Origin: Metellina segmentata
Lineage: Eukaryota > Arthropoda > Arachnida > Araneae > Tetragnathidae
Direction: 5' to 3'
DNA length: 64,000 nt
Assembly: GCA_947359465.1 (NCBI GenBank)
Contig: OX375883.1
Location: 93,398,411 to 93,462,410 of the forward strand
Under the pieces are notes generated by a model. That model ran no database searches, was not told the origin of the DNA, and saw nothing but the letters and a program-made list of their open reading frames with translations. Shown here in pieces: positions 35,501 through 46,540 of the stretch. Numbering within the stretch: position 1 is the stretch's first letter; each line of letters begins with the position of its first letter. The position numbers and the translations under genes are program-made.

Positions 35501-35932
35501 TGTTGTTGTTTCTTATGCCTACACTGGCAGACCGGAGGAGTGCCAGGCCCGTCGAATACGGCAAGAGGGGTGCGCCTTCCATATTATTGACCCCCATTGG
35601 GAGGAAGTCTGTCTTTGCTCGACATACATGACACATCCGTTTTACAGGATGGTCCCTTTCATTCATTCATTCACTCACACATATCGTAATTCAGATCCCA
35701 ATAACCCCCTGATCAGGTACCCCCAGAGGTATTGATTTGGTATGTGAACATGGGGGACTTTGTCACCACGACCTATTTAACGTGCTCCACTCACCATTAG
35801 TGAACACGACGGTCTTTAGCCAGGTCGAAGCGCCGATCTCGCAATCATCAGAATTGCAGACTCCGCCGAGGACAGAACCCACAACCCTTCTGATGCGAGC
35901 CCGACGCTCTACTGACTGAGATACCGCGGCTC
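35501..35932 (-). mobile_element. tRNA-derived SINE (family 2), full length
   Basis: 432 bp. The perfect 12-bp direct repeat ATTTTACGTAGT flanks it (35489-35500 and 35933-35944). The head on the minus strand is GAGCCGCGGTATCTCAGTCA followed by GTAGAGCGTCGGGCTCGCAT, with the B-box-like GGTTGTGGGTTCTG: a tRNA-related pol III promoter. The 3' end is AAGAAACAACAACAA. Its (CAA)n tail resembles those of the LINE fragments in the window. Confidence 0.9.
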
Positions 35933-36498
35933 ATTTTACGTAGTAGATATAATAAACACGTTGATATTTTTAGTGTAACTAAGCAAACAATACGGTCTGC
36001 GAAGATCTTACTATTGCTGTTCAAATGTTATCGCATGATAAATATCGGGTTTTCCCTGAAATATAGTCAATGAAGTACAGTATCATTTCTAATTTGAAAT
36101 TTATTCTTTAGAATTAAAATTGGCGAAGTAATAAAAATCGTATTCCTACATAGATCCAACTCAATTTACCATCGGAGTACGTTCATCAAATTTGTACTCT
36201 AACAGCAACACCAGGCATGCATATTTCGCTTGAGGAAAAATGCCTAAATGAAATTATCACAAAAATTGAATGAAAATTTAAACTCCTCACAGAATGTCAA
36301 ACTGCAAGACACAGATGCAAAATGTCTATTAGTAACATTCTATAAAAATTATACGTCTGTTATAATTTGCAAAAAAGAATAATGCTCGCTTTACCATACT
36401 TTTAAACTTCTATTACACACTTTATACCGCCTTGCGAAACACTTCGCAATTCCTAACAGTTGTAACTCGAGTTTGTTGCCATTCTACTACATATAAAT

Positions 36499-36893
36499 GC
36501 CGACCAACTGGTATAGTGGTTAAGGTGTTAGCCTCTAGATCGGAAGGTTCCTGGTTCGAATCCGGGTCCGGGCATGGATGTTTGTAAACGTATGGTGTAG
36601 AGGCGGCTGGTGCACCTTAAATCTGTCGTGGTCGAAAGTCCTCACCTTGGGTTGGCGTGGAAGTTTGGAGAGTGGGGTGCCAGCTCAGGTGTTGCTTCGT
36701 CATCTGACCGTGGTTCAAAATTACGAGGTGTTGTCCTCGAATCTTTCCCTTAAGGGACTGATTCCGGACCGTCGTCAATAGCCCGTTGTGTTGCTCTAGT
36801 ACGACGTTAACTAAAATTACCATTACCATTACCCGAACCGTCGTCAATAGCCCGTTGTGTTGCTCTAGTACGACGTTAACTAAAATTACACCT
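36499..36893 (+). mobile_element. SINE family 1, plus copy with 14-bp target duplication
   Basis: Head GCCGACCAACTGGTATAGTG with A box TAGTGGTTAAGG, anticodon-loop-like CTCTAGA and B box GGTTCGAATCC; body to 36813; tail AAAATTACCATTACCATTAC. An extra copy of the tail module (about 36834-36888) follows. TACTACATATAAAT at 36485-36498 and 36894-36907 is a perfect duplication enclosing both, so the tail repeat was present when the element inserted. Confidence 0.92.
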
Positions 36894-37062
36894 TACTACA
36901 TATAAATATCTAAATGAATATCTTAAGTTACAAATAACTGGTTTTCGCAAAAATTTCCAGTAACGACAAATCGAATTTCGAAAAGCCGACGGTAGAATTT
37001 TAATATATATGCTGATTTTTGTACTTTTTTTCAAAAATTCCATTCTGTTCACTCAATAGCCA

Positions 37063-37454
37063 GCCGACCAACCGGTATAGTGGTTAAGGTGTTAGCCTCT
37101 AGATCGGAAGGTTCCTGGTTCGAATCCGGGTCCGGGCATGGATGTTTGTAAGCGTATGGTGTAGAGGCGGCTGGTGCACCTTAAATCTGTCGTGGCCGAA
37201 AGTCCTCACGTTGGGTTGGCGTGGAAGTTTGGAGAGTGGGGTGCCAGCTCAGGTGTTGCTTCGTCATCTGACCGTGGTTCAAAATTACGAGGTGTTGTCC
37301 TCGGATCTTTCCCTCAAGGGACTGATCCCGGACCGTCGTCAATAGCCCGTTGTGTTGCTCTAGTACGACGTTAACTGAAATTACCATTACCATTACCACT
37401 CAATAGCCCGTTGTGTTGTTGCAGTGCGATGTTAATTAAAGTATCTACTACCTA
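37063..37454 (+). mobile_element. SINE family 1, second plus copy
   Basis: Head GCCGACCAACCGGTATAGTG, internal A and B boxes as above, tail AAATTACCATTACCATTACC, then an extra partial tail module (CAATAGCCCGTTGTGTTGTT). CCATTCTGTT occurs at 37040-37049 and 37455-37464 and is a probable target duplication. A short ACTCAATAGCC before the head repeats tail sequence. Confidence 0.85.
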
Positions 37455-38492
37455 CCATTCTGTTGACACAAAATTAAGCTTTTCCAAACATTTTTAATTT
37501 GACCTCATCTTTGACTAAAACTTTTGGCTTTCCAACGTTTCGTTTCGATAAAAGAAGTACACATGTTGAGCCAAGACAGGTGTAAGAAGACAAGGCGGAA
37601 AAAACAAACGATAGTAATTATAATAAAACTAAAGACATATATGCAATATTTAAATTTTTTATTCCAATTAAAATTTAGATTGTTTTTGTGAGACATAAAT
37701 TTGTGTAACATGAGATTATTCATTCTTTTTCGATTTAAGGAGTTCACTTTATTTCAGCTTTAAACAAAATGACTTATTTTCGTAACAACTATTTTTAAAT
37801 AACTTGTTTCTAAAATAATAAAATAATTTAAAAGTTTTACTCTGCCATGTAACTGAAGTCATAAATTTGTCATTATGAATAAATAAATGTTTTCTTGTTA
37901 AACTCTTCGCATCGACCAACCGGCCAGGTGGTTAAGGTGTTAGCTTCTAGATCGAAAGGTTCCTGGTTCAAATCCGGTTCAGTATATGGTTGTTTGTAAG
38001 CGTATGGTGTAGAGGCTGCTGGTGCACCTTAAATATGTCGTGGGCGAAAGTCCTCACATTAGGTTGGTGTGAAAGATTGGAGAGTGGGGTGCCTGCTCAG
38101 GTGTTCTCTCGTCATCTGACCGCGGGCCAAAATTACGTGTGGTTTTCCTCGGTTCTTTTCCTTGGGGATTGATCCCGGACTGTCGTCAATAGCCTGTTGC
38201 ATTGCTCTAGTGTAGGGATTGCAATCCAATCCGGTGGATCCGGTAATCCGGCGGATCAAACATCATTTGGCTATCTACCGAATACAGCAACATCTATCAA
38301 ATCCTATCCGGATAGGATAAACCCGGATTTTTTTTTAAATTAAATAATCGATTATTCAAACACAACTTTAAAGTCCAAAAATCGTTTATCAAGTAATCGA
38401 TTGTGAATCAATCGATTTTATGTTTTTCAATCATCAGTTTGGAGAATTCTAGCAAAAATATAAAATTTAATTATCAATAATATTTTTTCAAT

Positions 38493-38775
38493 AAAGATGA
38501 ATTAGAAAAGCAAATTCTGCAAGAAAATGAAAACTATTGCAAAAAGATAAACTTTAGAAAAGAAACAGATTTTGAGAAAATACTGAAGAAAGAAATGATT
38601 TCATATGAAATGGTTTTCAAAGGAAAATATTGGTCTCTTATGTACGACGACTTAATGACAGTTAAACCAACTAGTGTCGAAGCTGAGAGGACCTTCTGAG
38701 CGACTGGTTATATTTGCAGTTCATTGAGAAGTAGGTTGAAGGACGACACAATTAATACTATTTGTTTACTTTGAT
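38493..38775 (+). pseudogene. hAT transposase C-terminal (dimerisation) domain relic
   Basis: A continuous plus frame from KDELEKQILQENENYC through KPTSVEAERTF-stop-ATGYICSSLRSRLKDDTI and NTICLL-stop. PTSVEAERxFSxxGxxxxxxRxxLxxxTxxxLxxLR is the conserved hAT dimerisation block. The Ser after AERTF is replaced by a TGA. The N-terminal domains are missing, so this is a degraded internal remnant. Confidence 0.85.
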
Positions 38776-39029
38776 CGTTCTTTCAAACTCAAAAGAGATT
38801 TTCATTACTAGATAACTTCGATTTAAGTAATTAAGAAGAATTGAGAGTTCTCTTGTTCGTTATGTTGACCAAAAACTGCCAAATATTAGATTTTTAAGTT
38901 AGTATGAGACAAGGTTAGGTACACATTTTATATGTCATTTGCTCAAAGACATTAGAGATACACTACTTAATTTTAGATCAATAGAAAAGTACTACGTATA
39001 AACAAACTGATGTTTGTTGGTGTGTAAAC

Positions 39030-39799
39030 TAGGGATGCGACATCGATAGCAAAACATCGATGTTCAAAATTAAAACATCGATGTTGAAAATACATCGATG
39101 TTGAAAATACATCAACCCAAAAACATCGATGTTTTTTAACATCGATGTTTTTAAAATTCAGTGTATTTAAACTTTTCCCCCCATTTTTTAAAATTGGTTT
39201 AGCAACTTGTGATGCTACATCGACAGAAAAACATCCATGTTTTTAAAATTCAGTGTATTTAAACTTGTTTCCCCATTTCTTAAAACTGGTTTACCAACTA
39301 TTGATGCGACATCGACAGCAAAACATCGATGTGGAAAATTAAAACATCGATGTTGATAATACATCGTCCCCAAACCATCGATGTTTTTAAAATTAGTGTA
39401 TTTAAACTTGTTTCCCCCTTTTCTTAAAACTGGTTTAGTAACGAGTGATGCGACATCGGCTCAAATACATCGATGTTTTTTTTCTAAAACATCAATGTTT
39501 AGAAAACATTGACCTCGATGTCGCATCCCTACTTTTCAGACACTTCATCCTTGGTCACTTTGGTCTAAAAGTATGTTCAATTTGCTGATTATGAAAATTA
39601 TGCTACTTGGTTATTTTTAAAAATTTTTAACAGGTACTTTTTTCATTTAAAAATAAAACATCGACAACGTAAAAACATCGACACGTATAAACATCGATGT
39701 TACAAAAACATCGACCCCAATACATCGATGTTAAATACATCGATGCTTTTTAAAAAACATCGATGTTTTGGAAACATCGACATCGATGTCGCATCCCTA
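39030..39799. mobile_element. Complete ACATCGATG MITE nested in the hAT element
   Basis: 770 bp. Ends TAGGGATGCGACATCGAT and ATCGATGTCGCATCCCTA are perfect inverted repeats. Flanked by GTGTAAAC at 39022-39029 and 39800-39807, a perfect 8-bp duplication. The interior holds many ACATCGATGT palindromes and repeats of TTAAAACTGGTTTAGCAAC. hAT-type by duplication length; no coding sequence. This is the reference copy for the fragments at 1-1160, 18560, 22634, 49220 and 50713. Confidence 0.92.
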
Positions 39800-40449
39800 G
39801 TGTAAACTAGTAAGATTGATCTTCATCAATCGTTTAATACTTACTACTAGTAGTACTAGTAGTTATTATAATTAATTGTTGGGTAACTATCTATGGATAA
39901 TTATTAATAAAGTTGATTTTCTAATGCTAAAATAAGCGTTTTATTCGTCAATTTGGAATAATATCCTTTTTGCCTCTTCTATTTAATCCACTTTCACTCA
40001 GCCCATTTTGGAAACATACATACTGGTTAGATAGACTTATTAACAAAGTGTCAATCCGGCTTGAACCGGTCGAATCCAGCCGGATTGAAAATCGGGCCGG
40101 ATTGTATTCTCTACTCTAATGCGATGTTAATTAATTTACCAAATCACAAAACTTTCTCATCAACAGTAAAATGGCGTCGGAATTAAACACTGTGAGCAGA
40201 TAAGTTTAACTGCACTTTGTGCAGACAAGTTAAACTGAGCTGTAACAGTGTAGTAGGTAATTTAATTTAGATTGAACTGGATCAACATAACGGGTTGCAA
40301 CAAGGAATTATAAAAATAGACAAACCACTTGACGTTTTTTGTCAATCCTGTTTTTCCTGTTATGGGAAGCTTCTCATGACAATGCAGACATCATCCTAGA
40401 TTTCTTCTTTCAACGATAACTTTTTTAATAGGCTTCTTAGTTTCATTTC

Positions 40450-40745
40450 CCCGGTTGGAAAAGTAACGGATTAGCAACCGGAGGGTTGCGAGTTCGAATA
40501 CAAGTAAAAACGGCGGAGTACAAAGGCGGCCGGTGCATGTTAAATAAGGTCGTGGCCTTAAATGTCCTAACGTTGGCGTGGTGTGGAAATTCGGAGAATG
40601 GGGTACCAACTCTCATGTGCTACATAGTCATTTAACAGTGGTTCAAAATCACGTGGTGTTGTCCTTGTATCTTTCCTTTTGAGGTTGATCCCAAACCGTT
40701 TTCAATAGCCCGTTGTGCTCCTCCAGTACAACTGTCGTTAATGCC
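40450..40745 (+). mobile_element. Diverged SINE family 1 copy
   Basis: Retains AGGCGGCCGGTGCATGTTAA, GTGGTTCAAAATCACGTGGT, GTTGTCCTTGTATCTTTCC and AATAGCCCGTTGTG, in plus order. The tRNA-like head (GCAACCGGAGGGTTGCGAGT followed by TCGAATACAAGT) is altered. An old copy or a sister subfamily. Confidence 0.75.
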
Positions 40746-40886
40746 TGCCATTAGTTTTATTTCATTAATTTTCGTTCCCTAGTTCACTGCTTATTCATAC
40801 AGAGTGGTACTTATTCGTAAAAAAAAACATTTAGTTCCAGTTCTCCAACTTTTTATTCCTCTTAAAGATTACTATTATATGAAGGG

Positions 40887-41215
40887 TAATTGGTAATTTT
40901 CAGTTAACGTCGTACTAGAGCAACACAATAGGCTATTGGCGACGATCCGGGATTAATGTCTTAAGGGAAAGATCCGAGGACAACACCTCGTAACTTTGAA
41001 CCACGGTCAGATGACGAAACAACACCTGAGCTGGCACCCTACTCTCCAAACTACCACACAAATCCCACGTGAGGACTTTTGGCCACGTCAGATTTAAGGT
41101 GCTCCAGCCGCCTCTACACTATACACTTACAAACATCCATACCCGGACCTGGATTCGAACCAGGAACCTTTCGATCTAGAGGCTAACACCTCAACCCCTA
41201 TACCGGTTGGTCGGC
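40887..41215 (-). mobile_element. SINE family 1, minus copy
   Basis: Minus orientation: head rc ends at 41215 (ACCGGTTGGTCGGC); A and B boxes recognisable; tail starts at 40887 with TAATTGGTAATTTTCAGTTA. Flanking sequences TATATGAAGGG and TATAAAGGG resemble each other but do not make a clean duplication. Confidence 0.85.
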
Positions 41216-42967
41216 ATAGTATAAAGGGAGCAATTAAATGTAGTGTACCACTTACTGGGGGTTGGCGAAAGTTAGCGAGCAGTGGTCATACCTGAACCCA
41301 CGAAAAGAACTTTCGCGAGCAACGCAGTGCTAGTACTTGGTAAATTATAATTTGAAACACAGGTAAAAAGTAAATAGAAGATTATTTGCAACTCAGAATA
41401 CAACAAACTCATCAGCTCAATTAATCATCCAAGTGATGTTAAGGGGGCCCGGGACACATCGAAAAAAATTTATTATTAATTAATTTAGAATTTTGAATTT
41501 CTTTGTACTGATTACCCATCTAACTAATAAACAAAATCACAACACAAAATTTTTCCAAAAGTTTTTTAAAAATTTTAAATTAAAATTTTTTGAAAAAAGA
41601 AGGGTCATTTTAAATTGTTTAAAACTCAAAATATTCTTGATAAATTTTCAAAATTCTTGCAGTAAATTATTCACAAATGCATAAACTTTAATTTTGATTC
41701 AGCAATTTAAAAAATAGTAATTTAATAAAAAATAAAAAATATTTGAATGAAAACTTTAAAGTATTTTTTTTTAAAGTGCATGTTTTAAAAAGTAAATATT
41801 TCTTTCAAATTTGCTGAATCAAAATTAAAGCATAATGTACACGGTAATGTAAAGTAATAATCTCACTAAAACTCAGTGAAACATTAACTTGCAAATCATA
41901 CACGACATCTCATTAATTCTAAATAGAATAAAATATTTAAACATTCTACAGGAAGTATAAGATACCCAATTGCAAAATAACATATTTACTAACAGTTCAA
42001 TATTGTTTGCACACTTTTTTGCTCTCCTTTAGTACAAATAATCTTTTATTGCTAACTTCCAGTGTTTTATCATGAATATTATTGCTTTCAAATTACTTGT
42101 TTCTTTACAAACTGTAAATAGATGAATATTTAATGAATACAAAAAGTGAAAATCCCTTTGTTGAGAATTATTTCTTATAATTTATGTATATTCTAATTGC
42201 TTATGTTCTTGTGTAAACTGAGTAGTCTATAAAATATTCCTATTAAGTCCTGTATAAAAGAGCTTTTTAATCTTCCAAGACAGAATAATTTATTTCAACA
42301 ATGACTGTCTATACGTTTATAGGGTATACATATAAATAAAATTATGTAGTCTGGAATTTGTGTAATACAAGGACAATTAAACACATGGGACCTACAAATG
42401 TTCCGCTAATTGGTCAGAAAATGTGGCCACGTGTCATATAATAACTTCAGAATAATATTTGTGGACCAACTTAAAGTAGTACAAGCCTTTTAGTCGAAAA
42501 CGGTCTACAAATATCATTACAACCGTATCACAAATGTAAACGCGTTTTGAAAGTCATATCTCCTTAACAATCACCATAAATATAGAATTCATTAATTCTT
42601 TTGTGAATTGAAAAAAAATATATTTGCAAACTTTAATAGCTATGAAGCAATATTATTTAGAATTATTAAAGGTTTTCCATCGACTCTCTAATGTAAAAAC
42701 GATAAAATTTTAAACTATTCTTTTTTACAGCTTTCTGTTTTCTTGTCTGCAAAATATTTTAAATGCCTAGGTTTTCTTGTGCAATTAGTAATAGAAATTT
42801 GAAACAGTTCGTAGATGTTTTTCATGATGTACACGGTACCCTTGTGCTTGAAATAAAAGGTTTTAGAAAAAAAGTTAATTTTTATAAATTAATTGATTTA
42901 ATTAGGACATTTTTTCATTATATTTTATAATGTCTGCAATGGTATTTATAAAAATATAACAGTAGTA
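41216..42967. other. AT-rich intron, one hairpin, no gene
   Basis: Contains an inverted pair at about 41678-41709 and 41803-41834 (AAACTTTAATTTTGATTCAG against CTGAATCAAAATTAAAGCAT), about 100 bp apart. Otherwise AT-rich with no recognisable coding frame. Confidence 0.55.
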
Positions 42968-43924
42968 CAGTGTGTCCTAAAATTTTCCATACTGATGAAT
43001 CGTGAATTTATTATACAAAAACAACAAACTTTAAGAATTAATTTAATGCCAATGATGAAAAACACTTTTATCCTAACGTAGTAAAAAAATGTGAACTTAC
43101 ATTTATAACAAATGTTGAAAATTTGCACCCTTTTCTTGGAAGCAAAGCTGAAGTCGTTTGCGCATATGTTTAGAAACGCGTTCCAAGATGTTGGGAGTGT
43201 TTTCTTGTATGCTTTGAGTAATAATAGTTTTCAGATCCCCTATTGTTTGGTGATTATCTTCATTAACTTTGTTTTTTAAATATACCTACAGAAAAAAGTC
43301 AGGGAAACTCAGATCAGGGGAACAGGGTGGCCAAAGGTTTCTTGATATGAATACCATCGGTAATAATAAAGCCGCTTCTCATTGTTCTGTGCCTTTAGCA
43401 CCTGTAACATTTTTACACGATAAGCACGAAAATGCAAAGCTCTTAAAGCTTCATATATCGATTGTGATGTACCCATTTCTTGCGACAAACGCTTCACGTA
43501 TTGATGAGCGGATTGCAATATCCTCCGTTGAGTTTCTTGCACATGGTCTGGTGTAACTACTTTCGGTCTTCCACTCCTGTGTTATGTGTTCCACCGAACC
43601 TGTCTCCCTAAATCGCCGAACGAGTTGATATACCGTATCATTACTGGGTATTGCATCATTTGGATACTTATGTCGCCAAAATTCTAAACATCTTTCATGT
43701 GATTTATATTAAAAATAAGCCTCAAATAGCGCAATTCCCTGAATACGTAATGAACTCATCTTGCAATGAAGAAAAAAATGACATGAAACTTGAGCGTGAA
43801 GAAAACCAAACGACTAAAATTAAAGACTCGATCAAACTATAAGCAGATGATAAATTTCAATAATTAAAAAAACATGGGCAATAAATTTTTAAAGTTGGAG
43901 TGCGGGAACTTCTAGGACACTTTG
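42968..43924 (-). mobile_element. Tc1/mariner-superfamily relic with TIRs
   Basis: Ends CAGTGTGTCCTAAAATTTTC and rc CAAAGTGTCCTAGAAGTTCC, with TA on both outer sides (42966-42967, 43925-43926). Reading the minus strand with stops and shifts gives DTVYQLVRRFRETGSVEH, EDIAIRSSIREAF, NLWPPCSPDLSFPDFFL and a C-terminal helix region. The PPxSPDLxxPDFFLWG block is typical of a mariner-related arthropod family. Strongly degraded. Confidence 0.65.
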
Positions 43925-44721
43925 TACAAGCAAATCCATGCATAAAATTGTGGGTTTCAAGGAAAATATTGAAGAAAATTCGAAAAAAGCCAAAATGTGG
44001 ATGAAAATAAATTTTAAATAATAGACAAAAATTGAGTTTTTTAATTATTGATCATGTAAAAATGTGGTTTTTAAATTTTGTAATGAATTTCCTGTGTGTT
44101 AATGAAAGGTACTCTAAAACATTTTGCAGTGTATGTAAAATCGAAAAATGTGTCGTCTAAAATAAAAGTAAAACTCTGATAACCACAACTTTATAAAAAA
44201 TAAACCCGTTATAGTCTATATGCGTAACATGTTCACTGTTAATTAAGTTAGCCGAGTCTAACAATAAAAATTAGAAAACTCCCTTTACGTTCACGGATTA
44301 AAAATATAAACAAAATATTTATTACATATTTATATCTAAAAGAAAGCAAATGGTTAAACATTACATCGAAAATAAATCATACGAAAAAATCACATTTCGA
44401 GGATCGTTTGCTTAGCGTATTAAAAAAAACTGAATTTTTTTATATTTGTGTCTGCAGCTGTTTAGTTGCTTAAAATGAACAATTTTGATAAAAAAAGGAA
44501 ACGGGAAAATTTATTTTTCCTTCGAAACTCTCTACGAAACGTTACAAATTATTCAGGGACGAAACATATTTCGGGAACCGTAAACGTAGTATATTTTTTA
44601 TACGGAATCGATTTTACACATGCACTGTTTATTTTCAAAGGATATACTTTCAATTCTTGGCTGGACTTTTCGTGTCACAATTTTCGGCTTACGGAAGAGT
44701 TTAGGCAAGATATATAATACT

Positions 44722-45800
44722 AACTAAAATACTATGTTATAAGCTTTACATATTATTTAAATCAAGTTAAAAATATTATATTTGCCTGATGTATTTTGAA
44801 GGTTATTGTTATCTTACACACTTTGTTATTAGGTTGAAAAGGTATTGCATGCAGGTGAATAATGTAATCAGGTTAATATACAATCTTAAACATTATGTTA
44901 TTAGGTTTACATAGTGTTTTATGCAGATTAATACTTTCTTAGACACTGTCAAAAGATTTGTATATGATGTTTTAATCAGATTAATAATATCTTAGACTCT
45001 CTAAGTTATCAGATTCGCATAGTGTTTCCTGCAGGTTAAAGCTATCTTAAGTACTATGTTATTAGGTTTACACTGTGTTTTATGAACAGGTTAATGTTAT
45101 CTTAGACACTAAGTTATTATATTTACATAATGTTTATGCGGGCTAAAACCATCTGAAATTAGATAATTAGGTTTGCATAGTGTTTTATGCAGGTTAATAT
45201 TATTTTAGACACTATGTCAAAGGTTTTGTATGGTCTTGCTAAGTCATTAGGCTTACATTGTGTTTTATGCAGATTAATGCTATCTTAGGTACTATGTTAT
45301 TAGGTTTACACTGTGTTTTATGAACAGGTTAATGCTATCTTATACACTAAGTTATTTTATTTACATAATGTTTTATGCAGATTAAAATTATCTTAAACTA
45401 CATTATTAGGTTTACATAGTGTTTCATGCATGTTAATACTATTTTAGACAGTATGTCAAAAGGATTTATATGTTGTTTTTTTAATATTATATTAGACTTG
45501 CTAAGCTATTAGGCTTGCATAGTGTTTTATGTAGGTTAATGCTATTATAATTATCTTAGGTACTATGTTATTGGGTTCACATTGTATTTTATGCACTGGT
45601 AAATGCTATTTAAACACTAAGTTATTACATTTACATAGTGTTTTATCAGGCTAAAGCTACCTGAAACTATATTATTAGGTTTACGTAGTGTTTTATGCAG
45701 GTTAATGTTATCTTACACACTATGTTGGTAGGTTTATATAGTATTTCATTCAGTTAATACTATCTTAAACACTATGTTACTAGGATTATATATTATTTAA
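44722..45800. repeat. Degenerate tandem repeat, unit about 52-56 bp, about 20 copies
   Basis: Core words ACTATGTTATTAGGTTTACA, TAGTGTTTTATGCAGGTTAA and TGCTATCTTAGACAC recur through about 1.08 kb, with many indels. No coding potential. The preceding stretch 43927-44721 is AT-rich, and its 83-codon frame at 44466 shows no domain. Confidence 0.85.
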
Positions 45801-46440
45801 CATACGTCCCGCGGGCTGGATTTAGCCCGTGAACGCATATACTGTAACACTTCTTTAGTCTAAAGAAAATTCTTTTTAAGTGTGTTAAATTTCCTGAAAG
45901 TCAGATAGGTATGAGAATATTGGTGAAACAATAAGACATGGTGTAAGTTGAACTCCAATACCCAAAACAATGTTTTAAATGTCTGAGAAAGCACTTTATT
46001 TTCCTGGGACTAAAGACTAAGGTATCTCGAACCAATTATGCACCGACTTCTAAATGGAAATAATTGATCTTCAATGTTTATGAACACACAAGCAAACATT
46101 TTTAGAATTTTGCAATTGATGTGCTAAAAATCCTGAAAAGTGTAGAGAAAATTGTCTTAAAAATTGAATCAACTTTCTTTTTCAATTTAATGAGTTAAAT
46201 ATTATGAAAGACGGGTAGATATAAGAATATTGGTGTAAAATAAGAACACGATATCAGTTGGGTGGCAAAAAGAATATGTCAATACATGGCTAAGAATGGC
46301 TAATTTTTATTCCTAGGACTAGGGATCTGCTTTTCTCGATCCCATAGGCTCAGATCCATAGTACATAGTTTCCATATTTACAAAATTTATCTGAGCTAAT
46401 GTAAATAAAGTCTGTGTAAACGAAAACAAACCACTGTGTA
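45800..46440. repeat. Diverged direct duplication of about 260 bp
   Basis: Segments near 45870-46040 and 46125-46335 share GAGAATATTGGTGAAA / AAGAATATTGGTGTAA, TCCTGGGACTAAAGA / TCCTAGGACTAGGGA and flanking words in the same order. This is an old local duplication; there is no gene. Confidence 0.5.
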
Positions 46441-46540
46441 GTGTAATTTTTGAAAATAGAAATTAAATTTTGCCTTAATATAGGTCTGGGTGCAAAGTTA
46501 TCCAGAACGAGTTTTAACGGAATAATCTATGTGTTATTAG

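Larger units (their letters stand above)
38213..40113 (+). mobile_element. hAT-like transposon relic inserted in the SINE tail
   Basis: 1901 bp. Left end TAGGGATTGCAATCCAATCC; right end rc TAGAGAATACAATCCGGCCC (12 of the first 15 positions match). Target duplication CTCTAGTG (38205-38212) and CTCTAATG (40114-40121), one mismatch. It contains the C-terminal part of a hAT transposase (38493-38775) and, nested inside, a complete MITE at 39030-39799. Confidence 0.85.
37912..40150 (+). mobile_element. SINE family 1 copy split by a hAT insertion
   Basis: The SINE runs from CGACCAACCGGCCAGGTGGT (37912) to GCATTGCTCTAGTG (38212). It resumes at 40122 with CGATGTTAATTAATTTACC, the expected continuation of the tail module (normally CTCTAGTACGACGTTAACTA). 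The 1.9 kb between is a hAT-like element with an 8-bp duplication, described separately. The B box is mutated (GGTTCAAATCC), so this is an older copy. Confidence 0.85.
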
